Shown: positions 38,701-47,610 of the stretch, piece after piece
Layout: every line of letters begins with the position of its first letter
Numbering within the stretch: the stretch's first letter is position 1
Source: Pseudoxanthobacter soli DSM 19599
GTDB lineage: Bacteria > Pseudomonadota > Alphaproteobacteria > Rhizobiales > Segnochrobactraceae
NCBI RefSeq assembly: GCF_900148505.1
Contig: NZ_FRXO01000011.1
Span: forward strand, 1 to 64,000
Length of the DNA stretch: 64,000 nucleotides
Direction of reading: 5' to 3'
Program-made: the position numbers and the translations under genes
Notes under the pieces: model-generated
Told to the model about the DNA's origin: nothing
What the model saw: the letters and a program-made list of their open reading frames with translations, nothing else
Databases searched by the model: none

Positions 38701-39261
38701 CTCGACCAGTTCTTCACCAAGCAGATCAAGCCCTATGTCGACACGACGCGCACCCCGTGGCGCCTCAACAAGGCGGCCGCGCGTCCCAACCTGACCCCGG
38801 CGGCCATCAAGTTCTTCGAACAGGCCGACCGCATCCGCAAGGTGTTCTTCGTCGATGGCGGAGCGACGCCGCAGGTGTCGTTCCAGATCGAGCCCTACAA
38901 TCTCGATCCGAACGCCATGCGCGTGACGCTGTCGATCGACGGTCAGACGCTCACCTACCAGTACGGCCCGCCGCAGCGCACGCCGATCCACTGGCCGGGC
39001 GCCAAGGGCGGCGTCAGCATCGCGTTCGCGGCGTCCACGCCCGGAACGCCGTCGATGTCCAACGTCACCGGACCGTGGGCGCTGTTCCGCTTCCTCTCCA
39101 CGGCGAAGGTCACCCGCCTGACGGCGACCCGTTTCCAGGTCGCCGTCCAGCTCGGGTCGAATTCGGCGAGCTTCGTCATCGAGGCGGACAGCGTGATGAA
39201 CCCGTTCGGCCAGAATCCGCTGGCCGGCTTCAAGTGTCCGCCGGCGCTGGTTCCAGGCTAG
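35788..39261 (+). CDS. tssM: T6SS inner membrane protein TssM (IcmF)
   Basis: 1157 residues. Core of the T6SS membrane complex, spanning the inner membrane and reaching TssJ through its periplasmic domain. Two N-terminal helices (about 12-33 and 48-69) and a third near 432-455 enclose a cytoplasmic NTPase-like domain with an intact Walker A GPERAGKTS (about 130-138) and VFVDTAGPFG. The periplasmic part (460-1157) includes the IcmF-related region (YVDALHMLFLPQLVGYLESD) and a C-terminal beta domain (PWRLNKAAARPNLTP to the end) that contacts TssJ. Confidence 0.96.
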   Translation: MMKPLGTWAFWRLVLVAAAFLLLSLLTWFLAPLITVGGAPVIGDPVLRLLAALIVLLIGVVVVLVLLLRGFGQSARKPFQSSASNEEEAKTQTDALEAGLRRAFATLKGTGRVWRLDRSYRYKLPWYLVIGPERAGKTSLIRSSGLRFPATDSRGGHIAAGPAFTFSFVDNAVFVDTAGPFGPHSQRRLWRNFLGLLKRYRPREPINGVVIVLSVAELRTAAESQTAALFAEIRQQLIDLRNQLRASFPVYAVFTRVDDVPGFEAFFANLAPVYRNAVFGLTLPIASGRGAAANPPEAIGTVFGREYDDLLRWQTPRVLEQVNGEGDITRRFDDFMFLPQMALLKQKYLQFVEDVFRPNEFEPTLQLRGVYFTSARADLITKSDEPAETVGTPSVAVPAQRGLFIRDLFEQVVIPEAGLVALDRRARRAQRLTQWATLALIALVALALCGWWAYSFANNRTLIKTVEQRADRAKLSLAMLGANPSMQPTQNTDLAATIPALKALEDIPTGWGDTRDYSVPAFTGGLSQYGHLSGPAKSEYVDALHMLFLPQLVGYLESDIQDSMSDPAKLYGAVMVYLMFGGVRPVDKEVIANWFDRRWQSLYPNASDAPLRASLQEQLQNLLKAGFAPAPIQEQLVANARAVLNEFPPAMRGMALLKQLPEIRNLPTWRLTDVAGPLASYALVRRSGKSLAEAVPGMYTADHFSTVVLPAISKVAETVMNEDWVRFLTPEDDEGPERQKELEREMTDLYVSDYIAQWEGLLNDVTIASFTDFNSELSVLQAVLGPPSPLSLFLNSVSQQTTLSPAPESKEAAATAPQAATPLSAAAQAGQPITEHFAGLHAFVAGNPSPLDGTLQSLSQLRALIGPAASAGSSPAQVTALTSGPGFSQLLSQMQFNTLSAPPSLADAVAQITQQTSAIANEGVKSDLSGTWTSEVYPFCQAAIEGRYPFAVSENEVTIADFSRLLAPNGLLDQFFTKQIKPYVDTTRTPWRLNKAAARPNLTPAAIKFFEQADRIRKVFFVDGGATPQVSFQIEPYNLDPNAMRVTLSIDGQTLTYQYGPPQRTPIHWPGAKGGVSIAFAASTPGTPSMSNVTGPWALFRFLSTAKVTRLTATRFQVAVQLGSNSASFVIEADSVMNPFGQNPLAGFKCPPALVPG

Positions 39262-39661
39262 CGCCGGGCCTGTACCCTGGGATGACGGTGGGAAACACGG
39301 TGGTTCCCGCAGGTGTCATATTGGGATAAGCTGCCGGGCGTAATGGTGAAAAGAACGTCGTGGCCTCCGCCGGATGCGGGCGGCCGCGGTCCGGAGGGGG
39401 AAGGCGGGGGCCTGTCGCGACCGGTGACGAACGACGCGAAGCCGGCGCGACGGGGAAATGATTGCGATAGCCGACCGCGACGATCCGGCATCCTGTCGTC
39501 ACGGGGGCCGGCGCAGCGGGTTCGCCTGTCAGCGTCTGAAGCGGTCGGGTGCCGGGGCTTCCCGGACGCGACGAACGACAGCCTTGCCTGCCCCTCGTTT
39601 CCGGACGTTATCGAGCCGCTCCGTAAAGACCTGTTCTCGCGTATGGAATTGTTCGAATTTC
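39262..39661. other. Gap between tssM and tssA
   Basis: 400 bases without a supportable gene. The plus-strand frame running into tssA (from 39458) is arginine-rich and unlike any TssA upstream of residue MAITPTFDPEELL. It may contain a promoter for the sheath and baseplate section; none can be named. Confidence 0.4.
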
Positions 39662-40798
39662 ATGGCCATAACCCCGACTTTCGATCCCGAGGAACTGCTC
39701 GCTCCGTTCGAGGGTGACGCGCCCTGCGGAACCGATCCGCGCAGCGACATGTCGCCGACCTCGCGCTTCCTGCGGATGAAGGACGCGCGGGCGCTTGCGC
39801 GTCGCAAGGAGCGCGCCATCGATGTCGACCCCGACGCGCCTTCGCCGCTGGAGGACTGGGGCGAGATGGCGGATGTCGGCCTCCAGATCCTCGGCCACGA
39901 GGGCAAGGACCTCGAAGTCGCGGCCTGGATGATCGAGGGCCTGCTGCGGGTGGATGGGCTGTCGGGGCTCCACACCGGGTTGAAGCTGGCCGAAGGGCTC
40001 GTCAACACCTATTGGGACGAGATCTATCCGCTCCCCGACGAGGACGGCAACGAGCCGAGGCTGTCGCCGTTCATCGGTCTCAATGGTGCATCCGGCGACG
40101 GCACCCTGATCCAGCCGCTGCGCAAGCTGGGGCTGACGCGCAGCGATCCGCCGATGTCGTTGTGGCAATACGAGCAGGCGATGGAGATCGAGCAGATCTC
40201 CGATCCGACCAAGAAAGAAGCCCGCCTCGTCGCCGGCGGGACGACGCTTGAGACGTTCACCGCCGCGGTCCAGGCGACGCCGGCGTCGCACTTCAGCGCG
40301 CTCGTGGCCGATCTCGCCGAGGTGACGGCCGCGGTCAACGCGTTGTCGGATGCGTTCGTCGCGCGCGTCGGCCACGATGCGCCGCCGGCCGGTGCCATCC
40401 GTGCCGCGCTGACCGCGATCGACGAGGCGGTCCGCGTGTTCGCGGCCGACAAGCTCGCCCAGGCGAGCATGGCCGCCGAAAGCGCCGGCTATGCCGTGGA
40501 GGTCCAGGAGGGCGAGGCCGCGGTCGCGGAAGGGGCGCCTGCCGCCGGTGGTGGCAGCGCCGTGCCGTCCTCCCGCCCCGCCAGCCGCGAGCAGGCCTTG
40601 CAGCAGATTCTGCAGATCGCGGCGTTCTTTCGCCAGACGGAGCCGCATTCGCCGATTTCCTACACGCTGGAGGAAGTCGTTCGGCGTGGGCGGATGCCGC
40701 TGACACAGCTTCTGGACGAACTCGTCGTCGACGCGGAAGCGAGACGTTACTTCTACATTGCCTCCGGACTGCGTCCGCCGGAGGTTCCGAGTGAATAA
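39662..40798 (+). CDS. tssA: T6SS cap/assembly protein TssA
   Basis: 378 residues. TssA caps the growing sheath-tube and guides its polymerisation. The ImpA_N domain is at the start (LLAPFEGDAPCGTDPRSD, DWGEMADVGLQILGHEGKDL, NTYWDEIYPLPDEDGNEPRL). The C-terminus (EQALQQILQIAAFFRQTEPH, SYTLEEVVRRGRMPL) is of the short type. An alanine-rich linker near 280-300 joins the two. The start at 39662 is set by the first residue of the conserved domain. Confidence 0.93.
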   Translation: MAITPTFDPEELLAPFEGDAPCGTDPRSDMSPTSRFLRMKDARALARRKERAIDVDPDAPSPLEDWGEMADVGLQILGHEGKDLEVAAWMIEGLLRVDGLSGLHTGLKLAEGLVNTYWDEIYPLPDEDGNEPRLSPFIGLNGASGDGTLIQPLRKLGLTRSDPPMSLWQYEQAMEIEQISDPTKKEARLVAGGTTLETFTAAVQATPASHFSALVADLAEVTAAVNALSDAFVARVGHDAPPAGAIRAALTAIDEAVRVFAADKLAQASMAAESAGYAVEVQEGEAAVAEGAPAAGGGSAVPSSRPASREQALQQILQIAAFFRQTEPHSPISYTLEEVVRRGRMPLTQLLDELVVDAEARRYFYIASGLRPPEVPSE

Positions 40799-40879
40799 AG
40801 TCGTTTTTCCTCAGTGTTCAACGACGCAAGGTGGTCTACAAGTTAATTCACGTCACAGGGCAAAGGGTCTCGAAGAGCG

Positions 40880-41395
40880 ATGCCGAGCATTCATGAAAAG
40901 CTGAGCCGGGTCCGCAAACCGCGCGTCCACATCACCTACGATGTCGAGACGGAAGGCGCGGTCGTCCAGAAGGAGCTTCCCTTCGTCGTCGGCGTGATCG
41001 GAGACTTCTCCGGCGATCCGACCGAGCCGCTGAAGCCCCTCGGCGACCGGAAGTTCATCCAGATCGACCGTGACAATTTCGATCAGGTGCTGGCGCGCAT
41101 GACGCCCGGCCTGAAGATGAAGGTTGACAACACGCTGGCCGACGATGGCAGCCAGATGTCCGTCGAACTCGCGTTCAAGTCGATGGAAGACTTCTCCCCC
41201 GCCTCGGTGGTGCAGAATGTCGAGCCGCTTCGCAAGCTGATGGACGCGCGCAACCAGCTGCGCGACCTCCTGTCGAAGGCCGACCGCTCCGAGAATCTGG
41301 AGAGCCTTCTGGAACAGATTCTCTCCAACGAAGAGCAGTTGAAGGCGCTCGGCGATCAGCTGGGCGTTGCCGCTCCCGAGAAGAAGGAAGGTTGA
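40880..41395 (+). CDS. tssB: T6SS small sheath protein TssB
   Basis: 171 residues, the usual size. With TssC it forms the contractile sheath. Marks are [20 protein letters not shown] at the start, [35 protein letters not shown] and the helical C-terminus rich in leucine. It sits three bases before tssC, with balanced expression expected. Confidence 0.96.
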   Translation: MPSIHEKLSRVRKPRVHITYDVETEGAVVQKELPFVVGVIGDFSGDPTEPLKPLGDRKFIQIDRDNFDQVLARMTPGLKMKVDNTLADDGSQMSVELAFKSMEDFSPASVVQNVEPLRKLMDARNQLRDLLSKADRSENLESLLEQILSNEEQLKALGDQLGVAAPEKKEG

Positions 41396-41398
41396 CCG

Positions 41399-42889
41399 AT
41401 GGCCGCGGGTGAAGCCGAAGCACAAGGCCAGGCTGCGGAAGCCGCCACGGGCGAGCTTTCCTTCCTGGACCAGGCGATCGCTGCGACGAAGCAGACCGAT
41501 CCCGACCGTACCACCGAGCTCTTGCGCACGCTGACGCGTGAGGCGCTGGCCGGCACGGTGACCTATTCCAAGAACCTCGCGCAGACGATCTCTGCGGCGA
41601 TCTCCAGCATCGACGCCAAGCTGTCGACGCAGCTGAACGCCATCATGCACCACCCGGACTTCCAGAAGCTGGAAGGCACCTGGCGGGGCCTGAACTATCT
41701 CGTCATGAACTCCGAGACGAGCACGACCCTGAAGATCCGCGTGCTGAACTGCACGAAGCGCGAGCTCTACAAGAACCTGAGCAAGGCCTCGGAGTTCGAC
41801 CAGAGCGCGATCTTCAAGAAGATCTACGAGTCCGAGTTCGGCAGCCCTGGCGGCGAGCCCTACGGCGCGCTGATCGGCGACTACGAGTTCTCCAACCATC
41901 CCGAGGACATCGAGCTGCTGTCGCAGATGTCGAGCGTGGCCGCTGCGGCCTTCGCTCCCTTCATCGCGGCGGCTGATCCGGCGCTGTTCGGGTTCGACAA
42001 CTACACCGAGCTGTCGAAGCCGCGCGATCTGGAGAAGATCTTCGACACCGTCGAATACGCCAAGTGGCGCAGCTTCCGGGAATCGGAAGATTCCCGCTTC
42101 GTCACGCTGGCCCTGCCGCGCACCCTCGCCCGGCTGCCCTACGGCGCCATGACCAAGCCGGTCGAGGAGTTCAACTACGAGGAAGGCCACATCGTCGACG
42201 GCGTGCCGCGTGCGATGGCCAACAACGAATATTGCTGGATGAACTCGGCCTTCGTGCTGGGCGCCCGTCTCACGGATGCGTTCGCGCAGCACGGCTGGTG
42301 CACCGCCATCCGCGGCGCCGAGGGCGGCGGCAAGGTCGAGAACCTGCCGAGCCACGTGTTCGTGTCGGATGACGGCGACGTCGACCAGCAGTGCCCGACC
42401 GAGATCGGCATCACCGATCGTCGCGAGGCGGAGCTGTCGAAGCTCGGCTTCCTGCCGCTGTGTCACTACAAGGGCACCGACTACGCGGTGTTCTTCGGTG
42501 CGCAGACCACCCAGAAGCCGAAGAAGTACGACCGCCCCGAAGCGACTGCCAACGCCGCGATCTCGGCTCGCCTGCCGTACATCATGGCCACGTCGCGCTT
42601 CGCGCACTACCTGAAGATCATGGGCCGCGACAAGGTCGGCGCGTTCATGGAAGCCAGCGACTGCGAGGCTTGGCTCAACCGCTGGATCATCAACTACGTC
42701 AACGGCAATCCGGATGCCGGCCAGGATATGAAGGCCAAGTATCCGCTCGCCGAGGCGAAGGTCGAGGTCCGCGAGATTCCGGGCAAGCCGGGCTCCTACA
42801 ACGCGGTCGCCTGGCTGCGTCCGTGGCTGCAGATGGAAGAACTCACCACCTCGCTGCGCATGGTGGCGCGGATTCCGTCCGCGTCCTGA
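41399..42889 (+). CDS. tssC: T6SS large sheath protein TssC
   Basis: 496 residues, the standard large sheath subunit (EvpB/VipB). Marks: [98 protein letters not shown] and an ending [20 protein letters not shown] with [20 protein letters not shown]. It is followed by a divergent paralogue at 42942-44504. Its codon use (strong C/G third positions, few rare codons) fits high expression. Confidence 0.97.
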   Translation: MAAGEAEAQGQAAEAATGELSFLDQAIAATKQTDPDRTTELLRTLTREALAGTVTYSKNLAQTISAAISSIDAKLSTQLNAIMHHPDFQKLEGTWRGLNYLVMNSETSTTLKIRVLNCTKRELYKNLSKASEFDQSAIFKKIYESEFGSPGGEPYGALIGDYEFSNHPEDIELLSQMSSVAAAAFAPFIAAADPALFGFDNYTELSKPRDLEKIFDTVEYAKWRSFRESEDSRFVTLALPRTLARLPYGAMTKPVEEFNYEEGHIVDGVPRAMANNEYCWMNSAFVLGARLTDAFAQHGWCTAIRGAEGGGKVENLPSHVFVSDDGDVDQQCPTEIGITDRREAELSKLGFLPLCHYKGTDYAVFFGAQTTQKPKKYDRPEATANAAISARLPYIMATSRFAHYLKIMGRDKVGAFMEASDCEAWLNRWIINYVNGNPDAGQDMKAKYPLAEAKVEVREIPGKPGSYNAVAWLRPWLQMEELTTSLRMVARIPSAS

Positions 42890-42941
42890 CGCGGGCTGAA
42901 CCGGCAAAGCTTCAAACGTCAAGGCTTGGAGGGCTGCCATC

Positions 42942-44504
42942 GTGCCGACGGATACGCCACCTGCGACGGAGGCCCCGGCGGACGCGAAGGCGGCGATGGG
43001 CGGGGGAACTGTTTCCCCGCCTCTGCGGCGGGTTGCGGTCGATATGGCGTTGGGGCGTGTTCCCGGCGACCGCCTCGACCGCTTCCTCGCCGAAAGCGAT
43101 CCGCGCGCCGCGCTGCGCGAGTGGTTCGGCGACGATGCCGCCGCCTCCTGGGGCGATCCGGCGCTCGCGCTCGCCATCGACCGGGATATCGCCCGGCTCG
43201 ATGCGCTCATCACCGATCAATTGAACGCCGTCATCCACCATCGCCGCTTCCTGGCGCTGGAAGCGTCGTGGCGCGGTCTGCGCTATCTGTGTTCCTGCGC
43301 GGCCTCGGCGAGCGGGGTGGTGGTGCGGGCGATCAACGCTTCGTGGGCGGAGATCGCGCGCGATTTCTCGCACGCGACCGATTTCGACCGCAGCGCGCTG
43401 TTCCACAAGGTCTATACGGAAGAATACGGCATGCCCGGCGGGCGGCCGTTCGGCGTCCTCCTGTGCGATTACGAGATCCGTCACCGGCTGACGCCGACCC
43501 ACACGGTCGACGACGTCGCCGTGCTGACCGGACTTGCGGGCGTGGCGGCGGCGGCCTTCGCGCCGACCGTGCTCGGCGCCTCGCCGGAACTGCTCGGCCT
43601 CGAGGCGTTCTCCGAGCTCGACCGCGTGCGCAGCGTGCGGCAACTGTTCACGGGCGAGGAATATCGGCGATACGATCGGGTGCGAAATCTCGAAGACGCC
43701 CGCTTTCTGGGCGTGGTGCTGCCGCGTGTGCTGATGCGCGAGCCCTATTCGGACGCCGACCTGCGCAACATGCCGTTCCGCTACCGTGAGGACGTCGATG
43801 GGCTCGACGCCTCCGAACTCTGCTGGGGCAATGCCGTCTATGCTTTCGGAGAGGTGCTGATCCGCTCCTACGACCTCCACGGCTGGTTTGCCGATATCTG
43901 CGGTTCGCGCCGCGACGAGGTGGACAACGGCCTCGTCATCGGTGTGCCCGGGCCCTCGGTCGAAAGCGATGCGCCGGGGGTGGTGCGCCGGTTCGGCTGC
44001 GAACTCGCGATCCCCGCGCACACGGAGCAGGATCTGTCGCTGCTGGGGCTGATGAACGTCAACGTCTGCAAGGACACGTCCTATCTCGTGTTCAGAACGG
44101 GCGCGTCGATCCAGTCCGTGCCGCGCTACGACAGGCCGGGCGCCGAGGTGAACGCGCGCTTGTCGGCGATGTTGCGCTACATTCTCTGCGTGTCGCGCTT
44201 CGCCCATTACATCAAGGTGCAGATCCGCGATCGCGTCGGCAGCTTCACCACAGCGGAGGCGTGCGAGAGTGCGCTCCAGACGTGGCTGCACGGCTATTGC
44301 CTCGGCAACGACGACGCCTCGATGGAGATGAAGGCCCGCTTCCCCCTGCGTGAGGGCCGAGTGGAGGTGCGCGACATTCCCGGCAGGCCGGGCGCCTTCG
44401 CCTGCGTGCTCCAGCTTCAGCCCCACTTCCAGCTCGACCAGATCTTCACGACCTTCAAGCTCGTGACCGATTCCGCGCTTGCCGCACCCCAATCGGCCGC
44501 CTGA
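42942..44504 (+). CDS. Second TssC-like sheath protein
   Basis: 520 residues, homologous to TssC over its length but clearly divergent: HHRRFLALEASWRGLRYLCS, FDRSALFHKVYTEEYGMPGG, RPFGVLLCDYEIRHRLTPTH, MREPYSDADLRNMPFRYRED and LRYILCVSRFAHYIKVQIRD. It has an N-terminal extension of about 60 residues. The GTG at 42942 has GGAGGG upstream. Agrobacterium T6SS loci also carry two tssC genes (TssC40 and TssC41). The product may make mixed sheaths or cap a section (inference). Just after tssC and before tagJ. Confidence 0.9.
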   Translation: MPTDTPPATEAPADAKAAMGGGTVSPPLRRVAVDMALGRVPGDRLDRFLAESDPRAALREWFGDDAAASWGDPALALAIDRDIARLDALITDQLNAVIHHRRFLALEASWRGLRYLCSCAASASGVVVRAINASWAEIARDFSHATDFDRSALFHKVYTEEYGMPGGRPFGVLLCDYEIRHRLTPTHTVDDVAVLTGLAGVAAAAFAPTVLGASPELLGLEAFSELDRVRSVRQLFTGEEYRRYDRVRNLEDARFLGVVLPRVLMREPYSDADLRNMPFRYREDVDGLDASELCWGNAVYAFGEVLIRSYDLHGWFADICGSRRDEVDNGLVIGVPGPSVESDAPGVVRRFGCELAIPAHTEQDLSLLGLMNVNVCKDTSYLVFRTGASIQSVPRYDRPGAEVNARLSAMLRYILCVSRFAHYIKVQIRDRVGSFTTAEACESALQTWLHGYCLGNDDASMEMKARFPLREGRVEVRDIPGRPGAFACVLQLQPHFQLDQIFTTFKLVTDSALAAPQSAA

Positions 44505-44528
44505 GGCCGCCTCTTTCGGAGAGATTTC

Positions 44529-45332
44529 ATGACGATCGCGTCATCGCTCGACCTGTTCACCGGCGGCCAGTTGCGCGCCGCCGTCGCTGCCGCGGGCGAG
44601 GCCGTCAAGGCGGCGCCGGGCGACATTGCCAGCCGCAGCCTGCTCGCCGAATATCTCTGCGTGGCAGGCGAGCTGGAGCGGGCGGAGCGGCAGTTCGAGG
44701 CCATCGCCGCCCAGGACCCCAAGACCTCCGTTCAGGTGATGACGCTGCGGCAGCTCGTGCGCGCCGACATGATGCGCCGGCAGGTCTGGAAGGACGGCCG
44801 CGCGCCGGAATTTCTCGCCGAGCCGCCGGCGCACGCGGCGGCGCGGCTCGAAGCGCTCATGCACCTTCGCAACGGCGACGTCGCGGCCGCGGCCGAAAGC
44901 GTCGCCCGGGCCGAGGATCTGCGTCCGCAGGTTTCCGGCATGGCGGGCGACGTTCCGTTCGACGATTTCCGCGATCTCGACGACCTGATCGGCGGCGTGC
45001 TCGAGGTGATGACGACGACGGGCAAATATTACTGGGTGCCGATGGAGCAGATCGAGCAGGCCGAATTCCTGCCGCCGTCGCGTCCGCTCGACACCGCGTG
45101 GCGCACCGTGATGCTTTCGGTGCGCGGCGGGCCGGAGGGCGAGGTCGTCATTCCCGGCATCTATCCCGTCACCGGCGAGGCCCCGTCCGAGGCCGCGCTG
45201 ACCGGGCGCGAGACGGACTGGATCGAGGAGGCGCCCAGCTTCGTGCGCGGCCAGGGGCTGCGCTGCTTCCTCGTCGGCGAGGAGAGCGTCTCGGTGCTCG
45301 ACCTGCGCACGTTGACGTTCAAGGCGGACTGA
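44529..45332 (+). CDS. tagJ: T6SS accessory protein TagJ (ImpE type)
   Basis: 267 residues. TagJ binds the N-terminus of TssB and may guide sheath recycling with ClpV. An N-terminal TPR-like helical part (about 1-130, with FTGGQLRAAVAAAGEAVKAA) is followed by the ImpE domain (MAGDVPFDDFRDLDDLIGGV, GKYYWVPMEQIEQAEFLPPS, GREGDWIE-like TGRETDWIEEAP). Its TGA overlaps the tssE ATG. Confidence 0.92.
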   Translation: MTIASSLDLFTGGQLRAAVAAAGEAVKAAPGDIASRSLLAEYLCVAGELERAERQFEAIAAQDPKTSVQVMTLRQLVRADMMRRQVWKDGRAPEFLAEPPAHAAARLEALMHLRNGDVAAAAESVARAEDLRPQVSGMAGDVPFDDFRDLDDLIGGVLEVMTTTGKYYWVPMEQIEQAEFLPPSRPLDTAWRTVMLSVRGGPEGEVVIPGIYPVTGEAPSEAALTGRETDWIEEAPSFVRGQGLRCFLVGEESVSVLDLRTLTFKAD

Positions 45333-45787
45333 TGCCCGAAGCGAAGCCGGTCGTCTCCCTGTCGCTGCTCGACCGCCTGCTCGACGAGGAAGGCTCGGTC
45401 GTCTCGCGCATCCGCGAGGGTATGCTGCGGGATCTGGAGGATCTGCTCAACACCCATCCCCGCGTCGCGGGGTGGTCGGAGCACCTGCGCGAGCTCGACC
45501 GGTCTCTGCTGAATTTCGGCATCCCGGATCTGTCCGCCGTCAATCTCTCCACCGAGCGGCACCGCTCGGACATGGTCAGGGAGATCGGCGACATCATCCG
45601 CACCTGGGAACCGCGGCTGGCGAAGATGGACATCTTCGCCGTGCCGAACACCGATTCATCCGACCGCACATTGCGGATCCGGATCGAAGCGGAGATCGTG
45701 ATTTCGCTTTCGCCCGAGCCGGTCATCTTCGACACGGTGATCGACCCCCTGAGCAACCGGGTTTCGCTCAAGAGTGCCAATCGGTGA
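45332..45787 (+). CDS. tssE: T6SS baseplate protein TssE
   Basis: 151 residues. TssE is the gp25-like wedge protein that nucleates the sheath. Marks are LSLLDRLLDEEGSVVSRIRE, LLNTHPRVAGWSEHLRELDR, SLLNFGIPDLSAVNLST and the conserved Glu-containing RIRIEAEIVISLSPEPVIFD. It overlaps both tagJ (TGATG) and tssF (GTGA). Confidence 0.94.
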   Translation: MPEAKPVVSLSLLDRLLDEEGSVVSRIREGMLRDLEDLLNTHPRVAGWSEHLRELDRSLLNFGIPDLSAVNLSTERHRSDMVREIGDIIRTWEPRLAKMDIFAVPNTDSSDRTLRIRIEAEIVISLSPEPVIFDTVIDPLSNRVSLKSANR

Positions 45788-47610
45788 GTGACGAACTGCT
45801 TCCATACTACAACCGCGAACTCGGCTACCTGCGCGAGCTTGCGAGTGCGTTTGCGGAGGCCAATCCGAAGATCGCCGGCCATCTGCGCATCAGCAACGAT
45901 GCCATCGACGATCCCCATGTGGCGCGGCTCATGGAAGGCGTCGCGTTCCTCAACGCGCGCGTGGCCCGCAAGCTCGACGACGAGTTTCCGGAACTCGTCG
46001 ATAGCCTGCTCGGCGTGCTCTACCCGCATTATCTCGCGCCGATTCCGTCGATGGCGACCGTGCAGTTCATCGGCTCTTCCGAGATGGCCGGCCCGCAGGT
46101 CATTCCGGCCGACAGCGAACTCGACACCGCGAATCTCGACGGCGAAAGCTGCCGCTTCCGCACCCGCTACCCGGTGACGCTGTGGCCGATCGCGCTGGCC
46201 GAGGCGACGATGGGCGGCCGCACGGTCATCGCCCCGGTCAATCCGGCGGCGGAGGGCGCGGTCGCCACCCTGCGGCTGTCGCTGCGCTGCACGACGCCGG
46301 ATGCGACCTTCGCCGATCTCCAGCCGCAGCAATTGCGCTTCTTCCTGCGGGGCCAGTCCTCGCAGATCCACGTGCTGCATCAGCTGATCCTGAACAACAC
46401 GGTCTCGATCGCCCTCGCCGACAGCCCGAACGACCCGGCGCCGGTGATCGTGCCGCCGAGCGCGGTCAAGCCGGTCGGCTTCGAGGCCGACGAGGCGCTG
46501 CTGCCCTATCCGCCGCAGGCGCGCAACGCCTATCGCATCCTCACGGACTTCTTCGTCTTCCCGGAGAAGTTCCTCTATTTCGAGATCGATCTGCTCGAAA
46601 AGATGGTGCGCGGCGCGAGCACGCAGCTTCACATCGTGTTCTATTTCGACCGCACCGACGTCGCGCTCGAACGCGCCGTCGGCAAGGACATGTTCGCCCT
46701 CGGCTGCACGCCGGTGGTCAACCTGTTCCGGCAGCGGGCGGAGCCCGTCATCATCGGCCAGAACCGCTTCGAGCATCGCGTCATCGCCGATGCCCGCCGC
46801 CAGGAAGCGCTGGAGGTCTATGCGGTCAATTCGGTCGTGGCGACGGACGACCAGGGCCGGCGCCGCGAGGTGCTGCCGTTCTTCGCCCGCAACCGGCATC
46901 CCGAACGCCAGGCGCGGCCGTCCTACTGGACGGCGACGCGTCGCCGCAGCGACGGCCGCACCGACGCAACCGAGATCTTCCTGTCCTTCACCGGGCTCGA
47001 GCAGGAGATCGGCGGCGGGGAATGGACCGCCTCCATCGAAACGCTGTGCTCGAACGGCGACGTGCCGGCCTCGCTGCCCTATGGCGGCGGCCAGCCCCAG
47101 CTTGCGCTGCGCGACCGGGTGGGCGCGGTCTCGGAGGTGCACTGCATCTCGCCGCCGACGCCGACCCTGCGCAATATCGGTGGCGACGGCCGCCGCTGGA
47201 ACCTGATCTCGCACCTCACCCTCAACCACCTGTCGCTGACCGAGGCCGGCGCGCTCGACGCGCTGAAGGACATCCTGCGGCTCTACGATTTCCGCGATTC
47301 CCTCGAAACCCAGCGCATCATCGACGGCATCACGCTCCTGAAGACCCGCCGAGGCATCGCCCGGGCGCCGCTGCGGCCGGGCGACGTGACGTGGGGCGAC
47401 GCGATGTGCGGCGGCGTCGACATCTCCGTCGAGCTCGACCCCTCCAATTTCACCGGTTCGGGCCTCTATCTGTTCGCCCTCGTGCTCGAGCACTTCTTCG
47501 GGCTCTATGCCTCCATCAATTCCTTCACGCGCCTCACGGCGTCGGTGAAGGGCCAACCCGGGATTCTGCACAAATGGCCCGCTCGCGCCGGCGATCGTCA
47601 CATTCTGTGA
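45784..47610 (+). CDS. tssF: T6SS baseplate protein TssF
   Basis: 608 residues. TssF forms the wedge with TssG and TssE. Marks are LLPYYNRELGYLRELASAFA, FAEANPKIAGHLRI, DPHVARLMEGVAFLNARVAR, HYLAPIPSMATVQF, and near the end GLYLFALVLEHFFGLYASIN followed by SFTRLTAS. It starts with GTG at 45784 inside the tssE stop region, which shows translational coupling; the frame extends to 45472 but without TssF-like sequence. Confidence 0.95.
   Translation: MSDELLPYYNRELGYLRELASAFAEANPKIAGHLRISNDAIDDPHVARLMEGVAFLNARVARKLDDEFPELVDSLLGVLYPHYLAPIPSMATVQFIGSSEMAGPQVIPADSELDTANLDGESCRFRTRYPVTLWPIALAEATMGGRTVIAPVNPAAEGAVATLRLSLRCTTPDATFADLQPQQLRFFLRGQSSQIHVLHQLILNNTVSIALADSPNDPAPVIVPPSAVKPVGFEADEALLPYPPQARNAYRILTDFFVFPEKFLYFEIDLLEKMVRGASTQLHIVFYFDRTDVALERAVGKDMFALGCTPVVNLFRQRAEPVIIGQNRFEHRVIADARRQEALEVYAVNSVVATDDQGRRREVLPFFARNRHPERQARPSYWTATRRRSDGRTDATEIFLSFTGLEQEIGGGEWTASIETLCSNGDVPASLPYGGGQPQLALRDRVGAVSEVHCISPPTPTLRNIGGDGRRWNLISHLTLNHLSLTEAGALDALKDILRLYDFRDSLETQRIIDGITLLKTRRGIARAPLRPGDVTWGDAMCGGVDISVELDPSNFTGSGLYLFALVLEHFFGLYASINSFTRLTASVKGQPGILHKWPARAGDRHIL

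Noticed and set aside
33979-38991. A 1670-codon open frame on the minus strand
   Set aside because: It lies wholly antisense to tssL and tssM, whose proteins match known families. Its product is rich in Arg, Glu, Leu and Gly with no domain. GC-rich genes with strong third-position bias commonly create such shadows.
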